DNA of 5,909 nucleotides. It comes from Acidobacteriota bacterium. GTDB taxonomy: Bacteria; Acidobacteriota; Terriglobia; Terriglobales; Acidobacteriaceae. The position numbers and the translations under genes were made by a program. The notes below the pieces were generated by a model. That model was not told where the DNA came from. It saw nothing but the letters and a program-made list of their open reading frames with translations, and made no database searches. Where the stretch lies: positions 1-5,909 of the forward strand of contig JAJXXG010000964.1 in assembly GCA_021781255.1 (NCBI GenBank), read 5' to 3'. Below, piece after piece: positions 1 through 5,487 of the stretch; positions within the stretch are counted from its first letter, which is position 1, and each line of letters opens with the position of its first letter.

Positions 1-196
1 GGTTGACGATCATCAGGCCAAGCCCGGCGACCAGCAGCCATTTGCGCGGGGCTACAAGCGCCCATATCTGCGGTGACAGCTTCATCAGGCTGGTCTTACG
101 CCTGGGCAGATCGGCCTGGCGAGCGCGCGCGCCGCTGCGCGGCGAACGCTCCGCGTGCATGCCCATGCCCATTCCGCCGCCGCGCAGCCCGCCCAT
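1..196 (-). CDS. ABC exporter (membrane + ATPase type), N-terminal fragment cut by window edge
   Basis: Only the first 65 codons are inside the window; the frame stays open to the left edge. The protein starts MGGLRGGGMGMGMHAERSPR, a Gly/Met-rich then Arg-rich cytoplasmic leader of about 48 residues. It continues into SPQIWALVAPRKWLLVAGLG and LMIVN, which looks like the elbow helix and first membrane helix of a fused permease-ATPase exporter (ABC_membrane, then ABC_tran). The resemblance to exporters that open 'IW.LV.PRK..L..G..LMVINR' is from memory. No ATPase motif is visible because it would lie outside the window. The ATG at 196 is preceded in frame by the TAA of the upstream gene (202-200), so no longer start is possible. 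A CAAGG ribosome site sits 8 nt upstream. With only 3 bp between the genes, it is surely cotranscribed with the 126-residue membrane protein. The substrate cannot be predicted. Confidence 0.6.
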   Translation of the reverse strand, partial: MGGLRGGGMGMGMHAERSPRSGARARQADLPRRKTSLMKLSPQIWALVAPRKWLLVAGLGLMIVN

Positions 197-199
197 GCG

Positions 200-580
200 T
201 TAGACCTTGCCCGTGCGTCGCGCGTCGATGAACGAGCGCACGCAAAGCAGGACGTAAAACAACATTAGTCCCGCCATGGTGAGTTTTGAGCCCAGCGCGA
301 TCATGTCGGGATTGACGCCCGCGCTGCGTGCTGCGCCATAGCCGCGAACCGCTTCAATCAGGGCGCCCAGAAAGCCCACCGTGCCAATGGTGACGTTGAT
401 GTGCATGAACAGCTTGCGCCGCGCCTCGCTGGGGCTCATGGCCAGCAGGCCAGAGATACCGAGGGCCAGGCCGAACCACGCAGGAATGAGCGCAGTGGGG
501 TGCTGGCTGCCTGTGCCAATATAGCCGGCCAGGCCCAGGACGATAAGGAGAACCGCAAACAACAGTGTTATTTTCGCCAT
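200..580 (-). CDS. Small four-helix membrane protein of unknown function
   Basis: 126 residues, starting MAKITLLFAVLLIVLGLAGY. Four hydrophobic stretches are visible at about residues 4-22, 29-47, 57-77 and 94-117, separated by short polar loops (GTGSQHPT, SPSEARRK, and the RGYGAARSAGVNPD stretch), with a basic tail DARRTGKV. I know no functional assignment. It resembles conserved hypothetical membrane proteins, and the GxxGYxxTGSxxxxL pattern near the N-terminus is loosely like TMEM14-type small membrane proteins, but that is weak. The ATG at 580 was preferred to an in-frame TTG at 607 because AGAGAGG lies 6 nt upstream of the ATG and the added residues (ACIKERSR) are charged. It ends 3 bp before the ABC exporter, which suggests a shared transcript and possibly a shared membrane role. 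It could be an accessory subunit of the exporter, or merely an operon neighbour. Confidence 0.75.
   Translation of the reverse strand: MAKITLLFAVLLIVLGLAGYIGTGSQHPTALIPAWFGLALGISGLLAMSPSEARRKLFMHINVTIGTVGFLGALIEAVRGYGAARSAGVNPDMIALGSKLTMAGLMLFYVLLCVRSFIDARRTGKV
205..209 (-). promoter_or_regulatory. Ribosome binding site of the ABC exporter
   Basis: CAAGG on the minus strand lies inside the last codons of the upstream gene, with 8 nt between it and the ATG at 196. It supports the chosen start and implies translational coupling, since the upstream stop codon lies between the site and the start. Confidence 0.45.
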
Positions 581-586
581 ACGTGA

Positions 587-593
587 CCTCTCT
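587..593 (-). promoter_or_regulatory. Ribosome binding site deciding the start of the 126-residue membrane protein
   Basis: AGAGAGG on the minus strand is 6 nt upstream of the ATG at 580. It is the best Shine-Dalgarno match on the minus strand of this window and argues against the upstream TTG at 607. Confidence 0.65.
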
Positions 594-606
594 TTGATGC
601 ACGCCA

Positions 607-615
607 AGAATATCA
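607..615 (-). promoter_or_regulatory. Possible extended -10 promoter for the membrane protein/ABC exporter unit
   Basis: On the minus strand the sequence reads TGATATTCT, i.e. TG, one base, then TATTCT. This is an extended -10 pattern with 4 of 6 matches to TATAAT. Transcription would begin near 600, giving a leader of about 20 nt that contains the AGAGAGG site. No good -35 is visible, which is tolerated at extended -10 promoters. An 8-bp perfect palindrome TTGCGCAA (617-624) sits immediately upstream, where a regulator could bind. Short motifs like this can occur by chance. Confidence 0.3.
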
Positions 616-672
616 GTTGCGCAAATTGCTCTGGACCACGCGTGCCTGCGGGCAGAAGCCAATGCGCGGCGA

Positions 673-1755
673 CTAGCGCTGGATGCGAGCCGAGGCACCC
701 TGGGCAAAGGCTCGCACCTCATCCACAGTGGCCATGGTCGTGTCGCCGGGGAACGTAGTCAGCAGCGCCCCGTGCGCCCAGCCAAGCTTGATCGCCTGCT
801 CCGGCTGCTCGCCGGTGAGCATTCCATAGAAGAAGCCCGCCGCAAAACCGTCGCCGCCTCCGACGCGATCCAGCACGTCCAGCTCGACCGTGGGCGCGGT
901 GTAGGTTTTTCCGTTGATCCAGGCAACCGCGCTCCAACTATGGTGGTTGGTGGAGTGGACTTCGCGCAGCGTGGTGGCGACCACTTTCACGTGCGGGATT
1001 TTTCGAGTGACATTTTCCATCATGCCGAAGAAGACGCTGGGGTCCAGCTTAGATTTGGACGCAACCTCTGGACCGGGAATGCCGAGTCCCTTCTGCAGGT
1101 CCTCCTCATTGCCCACCAGCACATCGACGTTTTCAATGATCCTGGCGATGGTTTCAACGGCGCGCTGGTTGCCTCCATGAATTTTCCACAGCTTCTCGCG
1201 GAAATTCAGATCGAAGGACGTCACGGCGCCCGCAGCTTTGGCGGCCTTCATCATCTCCGCCGCCAACTCTGCCGTGGTGGGCGAGAGCGCCGCAAAAATG
1301 CCGCCGCTATGCACCCAGCGAACACCACCGGCAAAGATCGCCTTCCAATCGAAATCGCCCGGCTTGAGGAGCGTTGCGGCCTCGTTGGCGCGGTTGTAGA
1401 AGACCACAGGCGCGCGCAGGCCGTGGCCCCGGTCGCTGTAGACGCTTGCCATGTTGGGGCCGGTTACGCCGTCATGCTTGAAGCGCTTGTAAAAGGCCCG
1501 CACGCCCATGGCGCGCACACGCTCGGCAATCAGGTCGCCGATGGGATATTCGGACATGGCGCTGACGATGGCCGTCTTCATGCCAAAGCAATCGGCCAGG
1601 TTGGCGGCCACGTTGAACTCGCCGCCACTGACGTGAATCTGGCACGTTGTCGCCTTGCGGAAAGGAATGATGCCAGGGTCGAGCCGGTGAACCAGCGCGC
1701 CCAGTGAAAGGAAATCCAACTCAGCATCTTCGCGGATCTTGAATCCATAGCTCAT
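673..1755 (-). CDS. PfkB-family sugar kinase, probably 2-keto-3-deoxygluconate kinase
   Basis: 360 residues, a usual length for the ribokinase/PfkB fold. It would transfer phosphate from ATP to a sugar acid in the cytoplasm. Visible features are an N-terminal strand with DFLSLGALVHRLDPG (about 14-28), the substrate-side motif GGEFNVAANLA (44-54), FDLNFR (181-186), GNEEDL (215-220), and the C-terminal PfkB signature DRVGGGDGFAAG (296-307). In that signature Asp302 is the expected catalytic base and the glycines form the anion hole. The usual GAGD reads GGGD here, which I recall in KDG-kinase-like members. KDG kinase forms KDPG for the Entner-Doudoroff aldolase; the exact substrate is inferred, and fructokinase or ribokinase remain possible. 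The ATG at 1755 is preferred to an in-frame TTG at 1797 because the protein aligns from there with an expected N-terminus and GGGAG lies 10 nt upstream. It lies 49 bp after the SCO gene and may share its transcript. No KDPG aldolase or dehydratase is in the window. Confidence 0.85.
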   Translation of the reverse strand: MSYGFKIREDAELDFLSLGALVHRLDPGIIPFRKATTCQIHVSGGEFNVAANLADCFGMKTAIVSAMSEYPIGDLIAERVRAMGVRAFYKRFKHDGVTGPNMASVYSDRGHGLRAPVVFYNRANEAATLLKPGDFDWKAIFAGGVRWVHSGGIFAALSPTTAELAAEMMKAAKAAGAVTSFDLNFREKLWKIHGGNQRAVETIARIIENVDVLVGNEEDLQKGLGIPGPEVASKSKLDPSVFFGMMENVTRKIPHVKVVATTLREVHSTNHHSWSAVAWINGKTYTAPTVELDVLDRVGGGDGFAAGFFYGMLTGEQPEQAIKLGWAHGALLTTFPGDTTMATVDEVRAFAQGASARIQR

Positions 1756-1765
1756 GGATGATTGA

Positions 1766-1770
1766 CTCCC
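1766..1770 (-). promoter_or_regulatory. Ribosome binding site of the sugar kinase
   Basis: GGGAG on the minus strand is 10 nt upstream of the ATG at 1755, slightly longer spacing than ideal. It supports that start over the upstream TTG. A small inverted repeat TTCTC-2 nt-GAGAA lies just upstream at 1772-1783 and could form a weak hairpin or operator; no terminator is evident in the 49-bp gap. Confidence 0.35.
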
Positions 1771-1804
1771 ATTCTCTTGAGAAAAAGCTGCGCGCAATGG
1801 AAAA

Positions 1805-2752
1805 TCAGGCGCCGGCGGCGGCCTGTTTCACATCTGCCAGCACCTGGTCCGGCGTCCATTCGTTCCCGTGATAGAAGCGGACCACCTTGCCATCGCTCCC
1901 GACGAGCGTGGTGGAAAGCGTGTGCATGATTGAGTCATCCGCACCGACGGTGATGCCCACGTCAAAGTATTTTGCCATCTCGGTCAGCACGGGCTTCTGC
2001 GGCGCGGCAAAATCCCAGTGGGCAAAGGCCCGCTTGTCACTGCTGCCGATGTAACCCGCGCCGTATGCGCGCAGCCGCTCGGGCGTGTCATGGTCGGGAT
2101 CGAAGCTGACGCAGAGCAGATGCGTCTTTGCATAAAGGGCGGGGCTGGCGGCCAGTTGCTTGTCGATCACGGCGAAGTTGTGCGTGACAAGCGGGCAGAA
2201 GTTGGGCAGCGGGCAGCGCGTGTAGATGAATGTGATGAGCAGCGCCTTGCCGCGAAACTGGCTCAGATGGATGGCGCGCCCGTCCTGATTGCGCAGCTTG
2301 AAATCGGGCACCACGTCACCCGGAGCCGGGACATGGTAAAGGACCGTCGGCTTGTAATCCGGCTTGCCCTGGGCAACCACGACGATGTGGTCAAGAAGCA
2401 CGTCGGCATCCGCATCCTGCGAGACGAGCACATCGGCGGTAATCACGTCGCCGGCGTGCAGTTCGCCCAGAATGCTGGGATCTTTGAGCTTGTAGGGCAT
2501 GGTCATGGCATCCATGAAGCCCGGAATGGCCTCGTGGTCGAGCGTCACCTCGCCCGTGGCTGCATTGGTTGAGATCACCTTGCCGCGCAGTTTGTACACC
2601 TTGTACGACGGGCTGGCGGGGGTCTGAGTTGTGGCCTGCTGGCCAGAGCGGCAACCAGCCAGCACAACAACAGCGAGCAGTGAGGAGGCAAGCAATCGAC
2701 GTATCACACCCCAGTGTACAACCGGCGGCAAGTCGGGTATTCGCCCACGCAT
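1805..2752 (-). CDS. CusF-SCO1/SenC fusion lipoprotein (copper chaperone)
   Basis: 315 residues from the ATG at 2752, or 300 from a GTG at 2707. Numbering here is from the GTG. A lipoprotein signal is clear: IRRLLASSLLAVVVLAGC, lipobox LAGC at 16-19, so Cys19 would be lipidated and the protein anchored outside the cytoplasmic membrane. Residues about 35-112 match the CusF-like copper-binding domain: YKLRGKVIS, then DHEAIPGFMDAMTMPY with His and Met ligands. Residues about 123-297 are a SCO1/SenC thioredoxin fold with YTRCPLPNFCP (Cys165, Cys171), SFDPDHDTPE, and the copper-ligand His262 in DSIMHTL. Classical SCO has CX3C; here five residues separate the cysteines, a variant I recall in fusion proteins of this kind. 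Likely role: copper delivery to cytochrome oxidase CuA or thiol-disulfide maintenance. Neither start has a convincing ribosome site. The ATG is given as the outer bound, but the GTG gives a more canonical short signal peptide and frees room for a promoter. An open frame upstream to 3196 is antisense to the nuclease gene and has no support. Confidence 0.88.
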   Translation of the reverse strand: MRGRIPDLPPVVHWGVIRRLLASSLLAVVVLAGCRSGQQATTQTPASPSYKVYKLRGKVISTNAATGEVTLDHEAIPGFMDAMTMPYKLKDPSILGELHAGDVITADVLVSQDADADVLLDHIVVVAQGKPDYKPTVLYHVPAPGDVVPDFKLRNQDGRAIHLSQFRGKALLITFIYTRCPLPNFCPLVTHNFAVIDKQLAASPALYAKTHLLCVSFDPDHDTPERLRAYGAGYIGSSDKRAFAHWDFAAPQKPVLTEMAKYFDVGITVGADDSIMHTLSTTLVGSDGKVVRFYHGNEWTPDQVLADVKQAAAGA

Positions 2753-2766
2753 AGCGCCGGCCCGGC

Positions 2767-5487
2767 ATGAAAGCGTATAACGCAGAAATGGGAGTACGGG
2801 AGGAAGCAGAAATCGACGGCTGGCTCCGCGATGGAGGGCGGGTGGTGGCGTCCAGCGACAGGGCCGCGCGCGCCCTGCAGGGGGCATTCCATAGCCGCCG
2901 ACGCGCTGACGGACTGGCGGCGTGGCCCGCGCCGGACATGCAGGAGTGGAGAGCCTTTGTCCGCACGGCCTGGGAAGAACGAGTTTTCGACAGCCGCATG
3001 CTGATGAATCCCGCGCAGGAAAAAGCGCTATGGGCAGACATTGTTGGCAGGGAGAAACAACTTGCCGCACTGCTTGAGGGTCCGCGCCTGCGGCTGGCAG
3101 GCATGGCAATGGAGGCGCACGAACTGCTCTGCTCCTATGCTCCGCGCTGCCTGAAGCAGACGGAGCGCACCGGCTGGAGCCAGGACGCCGGAGCATTCAG
3201 CGGCTGGCTCTCGACTTTCGATGAGGCCTGCAAGGCGCATGGGCTGTTGAGCCCGGCCCGCGCGCAGTTGGAATTGACGGCGCTGCTGCAGGTGGACAAC
3301 ACACCGCGCCCGCCTCTGCTCGCAGTAGGATTCGACCGCCTGCTCCCCGCGCAGCGAGATCTGCTTTGCGCATGGGGAGCGTGGCAGGAGAGGTCAACGG
3401 GCGAACCCGCTGAGGAGGTTCGCTACTACGCTGCGAACGACACCAAGGCTGAACTGGAAGCCTGCGCCCTGTGGTGCGCGCGCTGGCTCGCAGCCAGCCC
3501 GGATGCCCGCCTGCTCGTCATCACGCAGGACATCGGCAAGCGCCGCGGAGAGATGGAACGCGCATTCCTGCGGCATGGCGCGCCCGGCGCCGCACCGCTC
3601 TTCGAATTTTCGCTGGGCATCCCGCTCAGCCAGGATGGGGTGGCGCGCGCAGCTCGCATGCTGCTGCAATGGCTCGATGGCACGCTGGCAGAAAATGAGG
3701 TGGACTGGCTGTTCTCGACCGCTCTGGCCGCGCATGACGCAGAGGAATCAGGAGCACTGCAAGCCTTTATGCGCGCGCTGCGCCGCCGCGGGCTGGAGCG
3801 AACGGAATGGACGCTGGGCTCCTTTATCGGACAACTACCAGGCGCACATGCGTTGCCGGCCGCATGGGTGCAGCGCATGACAAGGGCCCGGCAGCGACTG
3901 CGGGAATCAAGAAGCCGCCAGCAGAGCCCGTTCAACTGGGCAGCGCTGGTTCCGCAACTGCTGCAGGACATGGGGCTGCCCGGCAATCGCACATTTTCGA
4001 GCGCGGATTATCAGGCTTTTCGCAGGTGGGGACAAGCCGTTGACGTCTGCGGTTCGCTGGGCTTTGATGGCCGTCGCATTGGCTGGACGGATTTTCTGTC
4101 AACGCTGACGCGCACTCTGGACGATACGCTGTTTGCGCCCGAGTCAGGCAACGCGCCAATCCAGATTGCCGGTCCGGCTGAGTCGGCGGGACTCACCGCT
4201 GATGCGATCTGGTTTCTGGGCGCAGACGAGGACACCTGGCCAGCGGCCGGTTCGACGCATCCGTTCCTTCCGCCCCAACTGCAACGCCAGGCAGGCATGC
4301 CGCACGCCACACCCCGGCACGACTGGGAGCTGGCGCAGGCAATCACCGCGCGGCTGCTGGCCGCGGCGCCCGTGGTCCATTTCAGCTGCGCCATTCATAA
4401 AGAGGACACCGAGACCAGGCCGTCCCGGCTGATTCCGCAGCTTGCCGGACCGCCCCAGCCGCTGCCGGATGAGCTGTTGGCGGCTTGTCATGAGGAGACA
4501 AAAACGTTTGCATTTCTGGATGCGAGCCTTGTTCCCTTCTCGCCGGATGTTGCGCCGGGCGGAGCGAGCGTGCTGACCGCGCAGTCGCAGTGCCCGTTCA
4601 AGGCCTTCGCCACTGCGCGGCTTGGCGCGACGGGCTGGCAGCCGGCTGAAGCCGGTTTGACGGCCATTGAGCGCGGACAACTGCTGCACGCTGTGCTGCA
4701 CCGCGTCTGGGGCGAAGCGCCGCATGGAATCAAAACGCATGAGGAGCTGTGTCGCCTGCCCGACCTGCAGGCGTTTGTCGCAGGCCATGTGCATGCAGTC
4801 TTGCGCGATGAGATGCCCGCCGGAGCAAGCGAACGCATGCCGCAACGCTATCTGGAGCTTGAGGAATTGCGGCTTGTTCAGGTGGTGACCGAGTGGTTGC
4901 AGTATGAAGTCACGCGGCTCCCCTTTGTCGTGGACGAAACCGAAGCGAAGCGCGCCATCAATCTGGGCGGGCTTGCGCTGCGCCTGCGCCTCGATCGCAT
5001 TGACCGGCTCAGCGACGGCTCACTGATGGTCATCGATTACAAGACCGGCAATGTTTCCCCAAAGGCATGGGAACTTCCGCGCCCCGATGATGTGCAGTTG
5101 CCTCTGTATGCGGGATTCGCGCTGAAGGAAGATCCAGGCGGGCTTGTGTTTGCCAGTGTTCGTTCACGCGAGACGAACTTCAACGGGCGCTTAAGGGACG
5201 CCAGAGCAACGCTGTTCAGCAACTTGAAGGGCAATTCATCTCTGGTGAAGACGCGGCTCACAAATCAACAGATGCACGAGTGGAAGCAGTACATTGAGCA
5301 GCTGGCGCACAACTTTCTGGCCGGCCGCGCCGACGTGGACCCGCGCGAGTATCCGCGAACCTGCGAGCGCTGCGGTTTGCAGACCATTTGCCGCGTGCAG
5401 GAGCAAGAGAACAGGGCCCGCCTGGAGGCATGGGACGAAGCGGCAGAAGGCGACGAGCCTGGCGACGAGGAGGCGAGCGATGAGTAA
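2767..5487 (+). CDS. AddB-like PD-(D/E)XK nuclease with Fe-S cysteines (DNA end-processing)
   Basis: 906 residues, matching the 'probable DNA repair protein'/AddB-like family in size and layout. The N-terminal two thirds resemble a UvrD-type helicase that has lost catalysis: no GxxGK[ST] motif is seen where VVASSDRAARAL (26-37) sits, yet the fold-typical IWFLGADEDTWPAAG (481-495) and LPPQLQRQAGMP (501-512) remain. The C-terminal nuclease domain shows ERGQLLHAVL (His641), LRLDRIDRL (Asp743/Asp746), VIDYKTG (Asp757, Lys759) and QLPLY (Gln777). This is the metal-dependent PD-(D/E)XK set, all intact. Cys609 (SQCPF) plus Cys866, Cys869 and Cys875 (CERCGLQTIC) flank the domain as in the AddB iron-sulfur staple. 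It should pair with the downstream UvrD-like helicase to resect double-strand breaks for recombination. A very acidic tail ends the protein. Start is uncertain: ATG 2767 or ATG 2788, neither with a clear ribosome site; a strong GGGAGGA at 2798-2804 is followed by no standard start. Confidence 0.88.
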   Translation: MKAYNAEMGVREEAEIDGWLRDGGRVVASSDRAARALQGAFHSRRRADGLAAWPAPDMQEWRAFVRTAWEERVFDSRMLMNPAQEKALWADIVGREKQLAALLEGPRLRLAGMAMEAHELLCSYAPRCLKQTERTGWSQDAGAFSGWLSTFDEACKAHGLLSPARAQLELTALLQVDNTPRPPLLAVGFDRLLPAQRDLLCAWGAWQERSTGEPAEEVRYYAANDTKAELEACALWCARWLAASPDARLLVITQDIGKRRGEMERAFLRHGAPGAAPLFEFSLGIPLSQDGVARAARMLLQWLDGTLAENEVDWLFSTALAAHDAEESGALQAFMRALRRRGLERTEWTLGSFIGQLPGAHALPAAWVQRMTRARQRLRESRSRQQSPFNWAALVPQLLQDMGLPGNRTFSSADYQAFRRWGQAVDVCGSLGFDGRRIGWTDFLSTLTRTLDDTLFAPESGNAPIQIAGPAESAGLTADAIWFLGADEDTWPAAGSTHPFLPPQLQRQAGMPHATPRHDWELAQAITARLLAAAPVVHFSCAIHKEDTETRPSRLIPQLAGPPQPLPDELLAACHEETKTFAFLDASLVPFSPDVAPGGASVLTAQSQCPFKAFATARLGATGWQPAEAGLTAIERGQLLHAVLHRVWGEAPHGIKTHEELCRLPDLQAFVAGHVHAVLRDEMPAGASERMPQRYLELEELRLVQVVTEWLQYEVTRLPFVVDETEAKRAINLGGLALRLRLDRIDRLSDGSLMVIDYKTGNVSPKAWELPRPDDVQLPLYAGFALKEDPGGLVFASVRSRETNFNGRLRDARATLFSNLKGNSSLVKTRLTNQQMHEWKQYIEQLAHNFLAGRADVDPREYPRTCERCGLQTICRVQEQENRARLEAWDEAAEGDEPGDEEASDE
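2776..2781 (+). promoter_or_regulatory. Possible -10 element of a leaderless start for the nuclease gene
   Basis: TATAAC lies 6 nt upstream of the in-frame ATG at 2788. If used, transcription would begin at or beside that ATG, giving a leaderless message, which would explain the missing ribosome site. No -35 match is visible 16-18 bp upstream, so this is weak. Confidence 0.15.
5468..5473 (+). promoter_or_regulatory. Ribosome binding site of the UvrD-like helicase inside the nuclease gene
   Basis: A perfect AGGAGG lies 6 nt upstream of the ATG at 5480, within the acidic C-terminal codons of the nuclease gene. It is the strongest translation signal in the window and fixes the helicase start. 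Confidence 0.8.

Noticed and set aside
1..203. 66-codon plus-strand open frame at the left edge
   Set aside because: It is antisense to the exporter N-terminus, which has a ribosome site, a tight link to the upstream gene and a membrane helix.
608..672. Terminator after the sugar kinase
   Set aside because: The only hairpin seen (TGCC, four bases, GGCA) has a 4-bp stem and no following T run, so a rho-independent terminator is not supported.
772..1707. 311-codon open frame on the plus strand
   Set aside because: It is wholly antisense to the sugar kinase, whose family motifs are clear. The product has no recognisable domain and is rich in His/Arg/Ala, as expected from reading a GC-rich gene backwards.
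1772..1783. Inverted repeat TTCTC-GAGAA between the SCO and kinase genes as a terminator
   Set aside because: A 5-bp stem with a 2-nt centre is too weak, and the T-rich stretch lies on the wrong side for a minus-strand terminator.
2018..2572. 184-codon open frame on the plus strand
   Set aside because: It is antisense to the SCO fusion gene, with no domain and no ribosome site that I could support.
2753..3196. Upstream extension of the SCO gene by about 148 codons
   Set aside because: It lies antisense to the nuclease gene and is Pro/Arg/Cys-rich, and it would bury a good lipoprotein signal peptide in mid-protein.
4144..4845. 233-codon open frame on the minus strand
   Set aside because: It is antisense to the nuclease domain region, shows no recognisable motif, and has the composition of a shadow frame.
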